A stretch of DNA of 64,000 nt from Campylobacter fetus subsp. fetus. Its GTDB lineage: Bacteria; Campylobacterota; Campylobacteria; Campylobacterales; Campylobacteraceae. The stretch spans positions 620,001 through 684,000 of the forward strand of contig NZ_LS483431.1 of NCBI RefSeq assembly GCF_900475935.1, written 5' to 3'. The number at the start of each line of letters is the position of its first letter. Position 1 is the first letter of the stretch. Both the position numbers and the translations under genes were made by a program. Under the pieces are notes generated by a model that was given only the letters and a program-made list of their open reading frames with translations, did not search any database and was not told the DNA's origin. Below are positions 48,366 through 57,330 of the stretch, piece after piece.

Positions 48366-49936
48366 ATTATTATCGCTCCGCCGCTTTTTTTAGCCTTAAC
48401 CACGCTAACATGAGATAAAGCCAAAGCTAAAGCCCAAAACCTATCTGCGTGGCCGTATTCGTTGCGTTTGGCGTCATATTTAAAGCTTTTAGCCCCAATT
48501 GTCCGCTTGATGGCGTGAATGTCAGCTATAAGAAGCGGATCGTTTGGAATGCTTATAAGTTTATCTTCAAATGCCTTTTTAAGATTTAGTGCCATCTCTT
48601 CTTTGCGAGTGTTTGAAAACCACACACCAGTCACTCTACTTTTAAATTTATCGTGGATATTTTCAGCTAAATTTAGACCAATACCAGTTTTATCAATCCT
48701 TAAAACACTCATTGGGTAGGTTCTTAGAAATGCGCTTAAATGCTCTTTTTGCTCGTCAAATTTAGCTTTAGCTAGTACGTCCATGATTGCTGTTTTATAA
48801 ACACCATTTTCCAAAATAACTCCAGCTAATGTAGACCTATCACTTACTCTACCTATGTCATATCCTGCATAAATCGTCTCATTGCTTTTTGGCGTATAGT
48901 AGTGAGACTTGTCATCTACGCAAGACTTGATAAGAGCGATTGAAAGCAAACTACTCTCATCATCGACAAACTGACACTCATAAGCACTAGCCCAAGTATC
49001 AGCGTCAAAGAGATTTCGCATAGTCTCAAGGTCAAAATCAAGCCCATCTTGGGTTGCTCTATAAATGCTAACGCAAAAGCGTTTAAACATATAGTATTTA
49101 CTCTCATCACTATAAAGCTCATGAAATAAACTTCGCTCTTCAAACGGCGTTGAAAGTATCGTTAAACGACCTTTAATAGCTCCGATACTAGGCACAAATG
49201 CATGCCAAATCTTTTTAGGATTTGGATACCAAGCAAACTCATCCATCCAAATATCGCCAGTAAATCCTTGCACGGTTCTAAAGTTGTGAGCAAGAGCTTT
49301 AATGATAGCGCCATTTGGCAAGGTTATTTCATACTCGCTATCTTTGGCAAACTCCACTCCAAACTCACTGGCCCATTTTCTAAGATAACGCATTAAGATA
49401 AGCGCTTGCTCTTCACTTGCAGATAAAAATAGCTGATTGCGACCAGCTACAGCGCCAATAAGAGCGTCTGCACTACTGACATAAGAAAATCCTATTTGGC
49501 GTGATTTTAACACTATTCTAAAACTATCATCGCTTTGTAAAAATTCCTTTTGGTAGGCGTATAGATTGCCCTTTTCAAGTATGCGTTTTTTTAGCTCTAA
49601 AGCAGTAGGCGAGTTCATACTAATGATTGGGCGTGGATTGTCTTTGATACTTTTTACTTTTTTTACACCATTTTCAAGCTTGGCTAGAGCTGATATGAGT
49701 TCGCTTAGCATAACGACGTCGTCGCTAGTTGGACTAGCTTTTTTGCTTAATTCTTCTATCTTTTGTTTTGTGAATTTAATGGCATTTTCTATGCTAAAGT
49801 TCTCTTTTTCATAGTCTTTTTGCCATTTGGCAAGTGTTGGTCTGCTTACTCCTGTTTGCCTTGTTAGTGCTAATGCGCTTACTCCGCTTTTTAGCAAATT
49901 TACGCACTCTTCTTTAAACTCTTTTGTATATGTCAC
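48362..49936 (-). CDS. Phage terminase large subunit with N-terminal HTH
   Basis: 524 residues. ATPase core: Walker A-like SRQIGFSYVSSADALI, Walker B GDIWMDEFAWYPNP, and STPFEERS; the nuclease part contains YAGYDIGRVSDRSTLAGVI with its acidic residues. This fits the FluMu gp28-type terminase group that drives DNA packaging. The first about 45 residues are a transposase-like helix-turn-helix (LTRQTGVSRPTLAKWQKDYE), which may replace a separate small terminase. The frame is intact. Confidence 0.87.
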   Translation of the reverse strand: MTYTKEFKEECVNLLKSGVSALALTRQTGVSRPTLAKWQKDYEKENFSIENAIKFTKQKIEELSKKASPTSDDVVMLSELISALAKLENGVKKVKSIKDNPRPIISMNSPTALELKKRILEKGNLYAYQKEFLQSDDSFRIVLKSRQIGFSYVSSADALIGAVAGRNQLFLSASEEQALILMRYLRKWASEFGVEFAKDSEYEITLPNGAIIKALAHNFRTVQGFTGDIWMDEFAWYPNPKKIWHAFVPSIGAIKGRLTILSTPFEERSLFHELYSDESKYYMFKRFCVSIYRATQDGLDFDLETMRNLFDADTWASAYECQFVDDESSLLSIALIKSCVDDKSHYYTPKSNETIYAGYDIGRVSDRSTLAGVILENGVYKTAIMDVLAKAKFDEQKEHLSAFLRTYPMSVLRIDKTGIGLNLAENIHDKFKSRVTGVWFSNTRKEEMALNLKKAFEDKLISIPNDPLLIADIHAIKRTIGAKSFKYDAKRNEYGHADRFWALALALSHVSVVKAKKSGGAIII

Positions 49937-49984
49937 AATTCGCCTTTTTTTGCATTTTTTACCTTAATACTTATACCGATAAGC

Positions 49985-50036
49985 ATAAAAGCCTTTTAAA
50001 CGTTTTTAAACGCCTTTTAAAAGCGTTTAAAAGTAT
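49985..50036 (-). terminator. Hairpin after portal gene
   Basis: Several alternating TTTTAAACG/CGTTTAAAA units allow stems such as AAACGC-CTTTTAAAA-GCGTTT just downstream of the portal stop. Confidence 0.45.
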
Positions 50037-50039
50037 GTT

Positions 50040-51101
50040 TTAAATGTTCTTTTGCCACCCTAATATACTTCTAGCTTCTTCAACGCTTAATATCCCACTT
50101 CCTACAAGGGTTGTCATTATCTCCCCATCATCTTTAAAGCTAGTTGTATCCATAGCTTTAAGCGTTACTTTTACTCCTATGTTTGTAAAAAAGCTCTCTA
50201 TCATCTCTATTTTTGGTTTAATTTCTAGCTCGTTAAACATTTGGAGCTGACCGCTTAGCTCACCACTACCACCAAGGGCTGAGCCTTGAATAACCCCAAT
50301 AAGCCTTGGTGGTACTCCATGGGCTGAAGCTATCTCATCACGGCTTACGCTTTTTAGCTCTTTGAAGCTTAAGTCTGTAACCTTGCCAAGGTCTTCAAAC
50401 CTTATTTTAGCATCCTTATCTGAGGCACCATTTTCGCCGTAAATTATCAAAGTTTTATGCGAATTATTGTAGCCTCTAAAGCTATTGCCAAAAAACTCTT
50501 TAAATGCTGTTATTTGCTCACTGCTAGGCTCTGCATTTTCATAAATTATGGCAAGGTCTGGTCTTGCTCCATTATCAAAAAACTTATCATTATACAGATC
50601 TGCTTTTTGGTTTATTAGGATTTGTTGTAAAGCTGCTAGGTAGTCTGGTTCGCCATAATACCTGCTATTTGGACTGTAGTAAAAAAAATGGTATCCCTCT
50701 AGTTCCACAATCTTTTCATTCACTTTTTGAAATAGGCGCCTATCTTTTTTAAGCCGCATTTGGTTTGCTGGGAGATTGTAAAAAAGGTAGCTGGTACTCC
50801 CGCCTGCTTTTTCTATGGCGGCGTTTCCATAGAGTTCTAAGTTAAAAGCAAATGTGTTTAGGAAGTTTTTAGGGCTTACACCTGCAGGTAAGAACTTTTC
50901 TAAGTCGCTTTCTTCTGTTTCTATTTGGCTTAAAAGACCTGCTTTTATCTTTATAGCACGCCTGTGATAAACATTTGCGTAATATGCTTCTAAAAGTTGG
51001 TTAAAACTAAAAAATGGCTCTATAATCCCGCTTGTGGAGGTAGTCTCTTCTCCTATTTGCAAACTTTGTTTTGCGTCTTTTTCTATAAAAAATCTATTCA
51101 T
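50040..51101 (-). CDS. Phage portal protein (PBSX-like)
   Basis: About 353 residues starting NRFFIEKDAKQSLQIG at the ATG preceded by GCAGGAGA; a longer frame from 51137 lacks such a site. Typical parts are SFNQLLEAYYANVYHRRAIK, SRYYGEPDYLAALQQI, NSFRGYNNSHKTLIIYGENG and SAHGVPPRLIGVIQGSALGG. The portal ring is the DNA gate of the capsid. On the minus strand with the terminase. Confidence 0.88.
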   Translation of the reverse strand: MNRFFIEKDAKQSLQIGEETTSTSGIIEPFFSFNQLLEAYYANVYHRRAIKIKAGLLSQIETEESDLEKFLPAGVSPKNFLNTFAFNLELYGNAAIEKAGGSTSYLFYNLPANQMRLKKDRRLFQKVNEKIVELEGYHFFYYSPNSRYYGEPDYLAALQQILINQKADLYNDKFFDNGARPDLAIIYENAEPSSEQITAFKEFFGNSFRGYNNSHKTLIIYGENGASDKDAKIRFEDLGKVTDLSFKELKSVSRDEIASAHGVPPRLIGVIQGSALGGSGELSGQLQMFNELEIKPKIEMIESFFTNIGVKVTLKAMDTTSFKDDGEIMTTLVGSGILSVEEARSILGWQKNI

Positions 51102-51232
51102 AATGTCTCCTGCAAAGTAAAAAAGCAAAGTTAGCACAAAAAAAGATTTAAAAATATCTATATATAGCTATATAGAGTGACTAAATTTATAAAAACTTTT
51201 AAAATGCACGCAATAATTTTTGGAGGATAAAC

Positions 51233-51965
51233 ATGGCTAAAAGGCTTAAAGATATAGCTATAACGCATATTTCTTTAGTAAAAGAAGGTGCAAATGGCAA
51301 GAGTGTAATTTATAAGAGCAAAGACGCGCTAGAAGACTATTTTAGAAGCGTAAAAATAGCTAAAAACGATACAGAAAAAGGTATTGTTTATGGCATTGTC
51401 TATAGCCCAGACGAGATCGACACGCAAGGAGACGCAGCTAGTGCAGCGGAGATAGAAAAAGCAGCATTTTCTTTTATGAAGGGGTTAAATATAAAAAACG
51501 TAGACAGAGACCACAACTTTAAACCAGAGGGCGCCTACATTTGTGAAAGCTGGATAGTTAAAAGTGGTGATCCGCTATTTCCAAACGAAAAAGAAGGAAG
51601 CTGGGCGGTGACATAAAGCTAGAAAGCGACGAGCTTAAAGAGGCGGTAAAAAAAGAGATTTAAAAGCACTATCTATGGCTGGGACGGCTATAAAAGAAGA
51701 AGATGGTCTTTTAAAAAGCATATTAAAGGGATTTGAAGCTATTTTAAAAGGTTTTAATGCAGAAAAAAATATAAAAGAAGGAGAGCAGTTGGAGAGAGAA
51801 AAAGAAGTAGCAGAGGTGATTAAAGGTTTAAGCAGCATAAAAGAAAAGCTAGATGAACTAGACTCTTTAAAGAAAGACATGAATGAGCTTAAAAATGAGC
51901 TTAAAAAAAGCAAACAAGAAAATGCTACACAAACAAACGAAAACGATATAGGAGGACTACTTTAA
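51233..51965 (+). pseudogene. Frameshifted phage prohead protease/scaffold (XkdF-like)
   Basis: The first part (to 51616) is AITHISLVKEGANGKSVIYK and GIVYGIVYSPDEIDTQGDAA, with the DRDHNF segment typical of XkdF-type head proteases. At about 51608 the frame is lost (coding sense resumes as IKLESDELKEAVKK), and again at about 51658 (resuming as LKALSMAGTAIKEE), both at G/A runs. The rest is a Lys/Glu-rich coiled coil like a scaffold, ending 51965 and touching the capsid start. Confidence 0.78.
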
Positions 51966-52901
51966 TGGCTAAAAACTTAAGAGAATTGCTAAAAGCTACA
52001 GGAACTATAAACGCTGTAGATATGTATTCTACCTCTACTTTGCGTCCAGAGGTTTCAAACAAGATAATTAAGACCATAATCGACAAATCAGACTTTTTAA
52101 GCAAGGTGACTTTGGATAAAACAAAGAAGCTAAGTAAGAGTTTTGATACTTGGAATTTAGCTAGTGGGATACTAGTCCGCGTGAATTCTGGTGACAAGCC
52201 AACTAACGCGCAACGCCAAAAAATCGGCGTAAGCTCCGTTTTAATAGAAAATAAAGTTGTTCAGCTTTTTGCAAAAATTACGCAAGATACACTAGAAGAT
52301 AACGCAGAAAATCCAAATTTCGAAAACGAAACATTTGATAGTTTTGCGACCGCATTTAGTAACGATTTGCAAAATCTAGGGATGATAGGATCAAAAGACG
52401 ATTACGCAGAGTCTAAATTTGAAAATCTAAACAAGGGCTGGTTTACGCTTGCAAAAGAGAGCACTAAAACAAAAAAAACTAGAACACAAAGCAGCTAGTA
52501 AAATAACAGATAGGCTAATTGCCATGGTAGAAAACGCAAACGAAGACGTGCTAAACCAAAGCGTGATAATAGTAAGCAAGAAAGATCTAATAGCTTACAA
52601 TAAAGAGATTGGCGGTAAAAATGGCGGATTATCAATTTTGCTAAATAAAGGCGCAGACAATATCCTTGGCGTACCGCTAATTGGCGCAAGTTTTGTAAAA
52701 AGCGGCGAATACATGTTAACTCCACTTAAAAATCTTATTTTTTCAATCGGGCTTGATATACGTCGCCAACGCTGGTACGACAACGAAGAGAGCTCTTTAA
52801 AATATAAATTTGAAGTGTTCTGCGACTACCAAATAGGCGTACCAGAATGGGTTGTATTAAGTACTACAAACGAAGCAGACAACGACGGCGATGGAGTTTG
52901 A
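51965..52901 (+). pseudogene. Frameshifted phage major capsid protein
   Basis: Start ATG overlaps the protease stop by 1 base. The N-terminal two thirds (TLRPEVSNKIIKTIIDKSDF, KLSKSFDTWNLASGI) and the C-terminal part (VIIVSKKDLIAYNKEIGG, DILGVPLIGASFV-like, VFCDYQIGVPEWVV) fit an HK97-fold, P2-gpN-like capsid. The frame breaks at the seven-A run near 52473: one A less restores KTKKLEHKAASKITDR. Loss of the capsid makes the prophage defective. Exact subfamily uncertain. Confidence 0.75.
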
Positions 52902-53190
52902 AAAACTAAAAGAGAGTTTAGAAGCTAGAGCTAAAGCTTCTTTACTAAATCCAAATGAAATAACCGCTGAAGCGCTAGAGTTTAGCACAAATGAAACACT
53001 AGAGTTTTGCAAAGGCAAAGAAGTGCAAAGCTGGGCGGTTATGGATTTTGCTATGACTAGACTAAAAATTTATCTAAAAATAGAGCTAAGTGAGGCAGAC
53101 ATTATCTTGCTAAAAAATGCTTGTAAAGAGATAGATGCTTCTAAGATTATAGAAGGCAAAGGCGGCGGGTTACTATGGGCGGCGGTTTAA
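52891..53190 (+). CDS. Phage protein, possible head completion factor
   Basis: 99 residues: EFEKLKESLEARAKASLLNP, a mostly helical protein without a recognised motif. Its place after the capsid gene, length and helical content fit the head-completion/connector genes of siphophages (inference from gene order). Overlaps the capsid end by 11 bases. Confidence 0.5.
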   Translation: MEFEKLKESLEARAKASLLNPNEITAEALEFSTNETLEFCKGKEVQSWAVMDFAMTRLKIYLKIELSEADIILLKNACKEIDASKIIEGKGGGLLWAAV

Positions 53191-53534
53191 AAAAACAGTT
53201 GAGCTTATAAAAAAACGTTTACCGGCGTTAAGTTTATAAGCGCTAATGGGTATATAAATCAAGCCGGTCTATATCTAAGCTTTAATGGCTTAACGCCTTT
53301 ATCCGCGTTAGGCGATAGTGCGCATTTTAGTATATATTTTTGCGCAAACAGTCTAGAAAATGATAACTTTGCAGCACTTACCCAGATAGATGAGCTTAGA
53401 GAAAAGGTGTTCAAGCTTGGAGCTAATTTAGGCGAGAACCTCTTTAAAAATTGTGAGCTTATAGCAAATAAAGACTCAAGCCTTTATACGTACGCTATAA
53501 ACTTTACCATAAATTTAAATGGAGAAAAAAAATG
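53175..53534 (+). pseudogene. Frameshifted small phage tail/neck protein
   Basis: ATG at 53175 gives MGGGLKK then meets a stop; with one A less in the A-run at 53189 it would continue KTVELIKKRLPALS, and after a second slip at about 53240 it reads ISANGYINQAGLYLSFNGLT through to the TGA at 53532-53534. This fits a tail-completion (Gp37-like) protein. Two shifts, both at A/T runs. Confidence 0.6.
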
Positions 53535-54230
53535 AGTAAAACAACAAGATTAGCAGCAGGAGAGATAAGATTTGCACCCTACTTAAATGACGGGACTTTA
53601 GGAGAAGAGATAGTCTTAGGCTACAACCAAAGAGCCACTCTAAGCCGCACCGCAGAGACCAAAGAATTGCTAAGTAACGACGAGAGTTTAGGGCAAAGCG
53701 TAGCAGAGCTAGAAACTAAGGTTACTTACGAGTTTAGCACAGAGATAGGAGATCTTAGCCTTAAGAACATAGCTATAGCATTTAAAGGTCTTGTAGAGAC
53801 TAAAAATTACGCCCCTGGTGATATTTTTTGGAATGGTAAAACTTTGCTAGATGGATCTAGCGCTATAACTAGCGCAAAAGTCGGGGATTTGGTTATCAAA
53901 GACTCTAAAATTTACACTATTGCAGAAGCTATAACAAGCTCGACTGAATTTGCAGATATAAAAACCGCAAACAAAGTCTATAAAGCAAGCTCAAGCTTCA
54001 TAAAACCAGAAAAAAAGACAAACAACGTCGGTAGGCTGATATTTGATGGGAAAAACCTAAGCACAGGAAAGCTGCAAATTCTTATAATCCCAAAAATAAA
54101 TTTAAAATTCGACGGCGATTTTACCATCGTTGGAGATGATTTTGCGAAGCTATCTTTAAAAGGCAAGGTTTTAAGACTAGAAGGACAAGAGTTATTTACT
54201 TTAATAGATGGAGAAAACGATGAAAACTAG
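53532..54230 (+). CDS. Probable phage tail tube protein
   Basis: 232 residues, beta-rich, starting MSKTTRLAAGEIRFAPYLND with ribosome site GGAG. Motifs such as YEFSTEIGDLSLKNIAIAFKG and KLQILIIPKINLKFDGDFTI look like siphophage major tail proteins. It is followed by a chaperone-like gene, the usual order in tail modules. Confidence 0.6.
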   Translation: MSKTTRLAAGEIRFAPYLNDGTLGEEIVLGYNQRATLSRTAETKELLSNDESLGQSVAELETKVTYEFSTEIGDLSLKNIAIAFKGLVETKNYAPGDIFWNGKTLLDGSSAITSAKVGDLVIKDSKIYTIAEAITSSTEFADIKTANKVYKASSSFIKPEKKTNNVGRLIFDGKNLSTGKLQILIIPKINLKFDGDFTIVGDDFAKLSLKGKVLRLEGQELFTLIDGENDEN

Positions 54231-54684
54231 ATATCCGTTTGAGCTAAAAATAGATGATAAAACATATGCTTTGGAGTTTGTTGAGATTAATAAAAGCAGT
54301 GCCAAAGAGTTAGCTAAAGAGATAAAAAAATTTAGTGATGAGATAGAAAAAATAGAGATTATAAGAGATGAGATAGAACACACAAAAGCAACTATAGAGA
54401 TAAATAAAGAGCTTGCAAACTCACTTATAGGCTCAGAAAAGATAGAAATTTTAAAAGAGAATAAAGAGCTTTTAAAAATCCTTGAAAACAAAAACAAAGC
54501 TCTAAAGGCTGCAGAAGCTAAAGAAATTTCCATAGATGAACTTGCTAAAAAGCGTTTTGGTTTTTGCATTGCAGGAGAGAGTGCTAATAAGCTAAAAACC
54601 GACTTAGATAGTCTTGGAATAAGCTATAGCGCAGTTATGAGCGCGATCGATGAAGAGGTCGCGAGGAGCAAGGAAAAAAAGTAG
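54208..54684 (+). CDS. Probable tail assembly chaperone
   Basis: 158 residues, acidic and almost wholly helical (Lys/Glu-rich centre, about 25-110), starting KTRYPFELKIDDKTYALEF, common at the start of tail chaperones. Overlaps the tail tube gene by 23 bases. No tape-measure gene follows, so the tail module is cut short. Confidence 0.55.
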   Translation: MEKTMKTRYPFELKIDDKTYALEFVEINKSSAKELAKEIKKFSDEIEKIEIIRDEIEHTKATIEINKELANSLIGSEKIEILKENKELLKILENKNKALKAAEAKEISIDELAKKRFGFCIAGESANKLKTDLDSLGISYSAVMSAIDEEVARSKEKK

Positions 54685-54701
54685 AACGAATTCTTGCTTG
54701 C

Positions 54702-54929
54702 GTGGAAGCTAAGATGAGCCCAGCTGAGTTTGGCTTAAGTGAGTATGAAAGTATGCTTCTTGGTGGGCTAAATTTAAGCGCTGGATTTGAAGTGGGATTT
54801 GGGGCTAGCTATTGCAAATGCGATAGCCTGGTCTTAAAAGAGTACTGCAAGAATTGCGGAATTGATTTTTTATGGGCTTATAGCGTCTTTAAAAGATACG
54901 CTAATGTTTTAAATAGGGTTGAAGACTAA
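54702..54929 (+). CDS. Small phage protein, perhaps a fusion remnant
   Basis: 75 residues from a GTG. The first part (SPAEFGLSEYESMLLGGLNL) resembles a tail chaperone C-terminal extension; a CKCDSL-CKNCG cysteine group lies in the middle. Its last 20 residues are also found at 32437-32496 after different sequence, so this end was moved as a block. Confidence 0.45.
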   Translation: MEAKMSPAEFGLSEYESMLLGGLNLSAGFEVGFGASYCKCDSLVLKEYCKNCGIDFLWAYSVFKRYANVLNRVED

Positions 54930-55157
54930 GAGTCTTTTTTGTACTTATGGGGATTGAGTTTATAATCAAGCCAGATATAAAAAGGGAATAAAACGATGAA
55001 AGATATAAGTTGTATGTACATTTCTTCTATATTCGCCATTACGAAAATAGCTAGAGTTATCAAAAAAATAATCCAAAGAAATTTTTTAATATCCTTTTTT
55101 ATCATTATACCACATTTTAGGCTAAAAAATGGCAAATGATGATTTAAAAATATAATT
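54867..55157. repeat. Phage right-end segment, copy 2
   Basis: Matches 32434-32739, lacking 12 bases between two TAATATC sequences (about 55092). Confidence 0.9.
54926..55111 (-). CDS. Small membrane protein (copy 2, altered start)
   Basis: About 61 residues if begun at the ATG that gives MIKKDIKKFLWIIFL. The 12-base deletion removed the MED start used by copy 1 and placed the former ribosome site within the coding sequence. Two hydrophobic helices and basic tail as in copy 1. A longer open frame upstream to 55249 is less likely. Confidence 0.45.
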   Translation of the reverse strand, partial: GIMIKKDIKKFLWIIFLITLAIFVMANIEEMYIQLISFIVLFPFYIWLDYKLNPHKYKKDS

Positions 55158-55641
55158 GTGTAAATGACGGTAATTAGCATCACTACTATTTTAAATTTAT
55201 ATATCATAAATAGTATTTCACAATAATATCTTATATATTTTATTGACAATTGCCGTGCTTAAATGATTGAATATTTTAAAGGTACTTAACGTACAAACTT
55301 GTTTGCTAATGACAATTTTTGTGTTGAAATATGCTCGCTACTGCTAGTTCAAAATATATAATTATTAAATTTTGAATAGCAGTTTTGCAGCATCATTTTA
55401 TGTTTTTGAGTATTTTCATAAATTTGAAAGAGCTGTTATAAACAGTAATTCTAAAACAAACGGCTCAAGATACTAATTAACTAAAATTATATTTTTTATA
55501 TCTTTGGTCTGATATAAAATATTATATAAATTACTTGCAGTAACAATAAAGCAATTTTTAATTCCAAATAATAGAAATTTTTAGCTAAACGTAATGAAAT
55601 TTAGCTATCATTATACGAAAGATTTTTACAAAGGTGAGTTG
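55158..55641. other. Island right border and accC upstream region
   Basis: About 480 bases without a gene. It holds the lone degenerate CRISPR repeat at 55301, AT-rich sequence with several TATA-like hexamers, and the accC ribosome site AAAGGTGAG. No attachment-site repeat of the tRNA was seen. Confidence 0.6.
55301..55330 (+). CRISPR. Orphan degenerate CRISPR repeat
   Basis: 30 bases matching the repeat consensus except positions 17 (G to T) and 30 (C to T). Same orientation as both arrays, about 10 kb beyond array 2. Mutated last repeats are usual at the far end of arrays. Confidence 0.92.
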
Positions 55642-57087
55642 ATGATACATAAGATTCTAATAGCCAACCGTGGCGAGATCGCTGTGCGTATAGTTAGGGC
55701 ATGTAAAGATTTGCATATTAAAAATGTTGCGATTTATACAGAACCAGATCGTGAGTGCTTGCATGTAAAAGTGGCTGATGAAGCATATCAGATAGGCAAA
55801 GATCCTATAAAAGGTTATCTGGATTCTAAAAGGATAGTCGAAGTAGCCAAAGCATGCGGCGCAGACGCTATACATCCTGGATATGGATTTTTAAGCGAAA
55901 ATTATGAATTTTCAAAAGAAGTAGAAGACGCAGGACTTATATTTATAGGACCGAACTCAGATATTATACGTAAAATGGGAAATAAAAATATAGCTAGATT
56001 TTTGATGAAGAAAAACGGTATTCCAGTGGTTCCTGGTACTGAGAAATTAAATAGCGAAACTATCGAAGCTATCAAAAATTACGCCGTTAGAATAGGCTAC
56101 CCGGTTATACTAAAAGCAAGCGGCGGAGGCGGTGGACGCGGAATTCGTGTTGTATGGAAAGAAGATGAGTTAGAAAGTAGCTACGAAAGCTGCAAAAGAG
56201 AAGCTAAGGCTTTTTTCAATAACGATGAAGTTTTCATGGAAAAATATATCGAAAAACCACGCCATATCGAGTTTCAAATTTTAGGTGATAATTATGGAAA
56301 TTTAATTCATCTTTGCGAAAGAGACTGTTCTATTCAGCGTCGTCACCAAAAAGTTATCGAGATAGCTCCTTGCCCAACTATTAGCGAAGACTTAAGAAAA
56401 AGAATGGGAGTCGCAGCAGTCGCAGCAGCAAAAGCCGTTGGATATACAAACGCCGGCACTATCGAGTTTTTATTAGATGATTATAACAACTTTTATTTTA
56501 TGGAAATGAATACTCGTATCCAAGTTGAACACGGTGTTACCGAGGAGATAACCGGAGTTGATCTTATAAGTCGTCAGATAAGAATCGCTGCTGGAGAGAT
56601 ACTAGATATCGAACAAAACGAAGTAAGACCTCAAGGAGTATCGATAGAAGCTAGAATTACCGCTGAAAATGTTTGGAAGAACTTTGCGCCGAGTCCGGGA
56701 AGAATCACCGGATATTTTCCGGCTTTAGGTCCTGGAGTAAGAGTTGATAGTCATATGTATCAAGACTATGTTATTCCGCCTTTTTATGATTCGTTAGTAG
56801 CAAAACTGATAGTAAAAGGTACAAGTTATGATCTAGCCGTAAGTAAGCTAGAGCGTGCTTTGGATGAGTTTAAAATAGAAGGAGTTAGAACAACTCTTCC
56901 TTTTTTATTAGCTATTTCAAAACGACGTCATTTTAGACGTGGATTTTTTGATACTAGCTATATCGAAGAGCGCCTTCAAGATATTTTGGAAAATACTCAA
57001 GATCATCATCAAGAAAATAAAGAAGAGGTAATAGCCGCCATCGCCGCAGCTATTAAAAAAGTAAAAGAAGATAGAGCTAAGGAGTAG
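55642..57087 (+). CDS. accC: Acetyl-CoA carboxylase biotin carboxylase subunit
   Basis: 481 residues from the ATG at 55642 (IHKILIANRGEIAVRIVRAC, after GGTGAG); the longer frame from 55594 adds 16 unlikely residues. ATP-grasp motifs: ILKASGGGGGRGIRVV, CERDCSIQRRHQKVIE, FMEMNTRIQVEHGVTE. It carboxylates the biotin of AccB in fatty acid synthesis. First core gene right of the island; accB is not in the window. Confidence 0.95.
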   Translation: MIHKILIANRGEIAVRIVRACKDLHIKNVAIYTEPDRECLHVKVADEAYQIGKDPIKGYLDSKRIVEVAKACGADAIHPGYGFLSENYEFSKEVEDAGLIFIGPNSDIIRKMGNKNIARFLMKKNGIPVVPGTEKLNSETIEAIKNYAVRIGYPVILKASGGGGGRGIRVVWKEDELESSYESCKREAKAFFNNDEVFMEKYIEKPRHIEFQILGDNYGNLIHLCERDCSIQRRHQKVIEIAPCPTISEDLRKRMGVAAVAAAKAVGYTNAGTIEFLLDDYNNFYFMEMNTRIQVEHGVTEEITGVDLISRQIRIAAGEILDIEQNEVRPQGVSIEARITAENVWKNFAPSPGRITGYFPALGPGVRVDSHMYQDYVIPPFYDSLVAKLIVKGTSYDLAVSKLERALDEFKIEGVRTTLPFLLAISKRRHFRRGFFDTSYIEERLQDILENTQDHHQENKEEVIAAIAAAIKKVKEDRAKE

Positions 57088-57093
57088 ACCAAA

Positions 57094-57330
57094 GTGAATG
57101 ATTTTTTCGATAGTTTAAAAAATATTAAAAACGAGCTTGTAAAAGAGCAAAAAAGTCAAGAGATTAAAGTTCCTAAAAAACCAAAACCAAATCCAAATAG
57201 AGATGAATTTAAAGATATTTTTGCTGAACCAAACGAGATAGAAATGCCTGATGCAAAAGAGCATAGATTAAAAGATGAGTTTTTAGAGTTTATAAAGCAC
57301 TCGGACGTAAAAAAGCTTGAGAGAGATTGA
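57094..57330 (+). CDS. Small charged protein, unknown
   Basis: 78 residues (GTG start), very rich in Lys, Asp and Glu, beginning NDFFDSLKNIKNELVKEQKS. No motif recognised. Six bases after accC and overlapping bpt by 14, so in the same unit. Possibly disordered. Confidence 0.6.
   Translation: MNDFFDSLKNIKNELVKEQKSQEIKVPKKPKPNPNRDEFKDIFAEPNEIEMPDAKEHRLKDEFLEFIKHSDVKKLERD

Noticed and set aside
49985-50036. Alternating TTTTAAACG units as an iteron-like origin
   Set aside because: Position just after the portal stop and the ability to form stems fit a terminator better; units are irregular.
52449-52500. Programmed frameshift in the capsid gene
   Set aside because: An A-run is present, but both neighbouring phage genes are also frameshifted, so decay or sequencing error is simpler.
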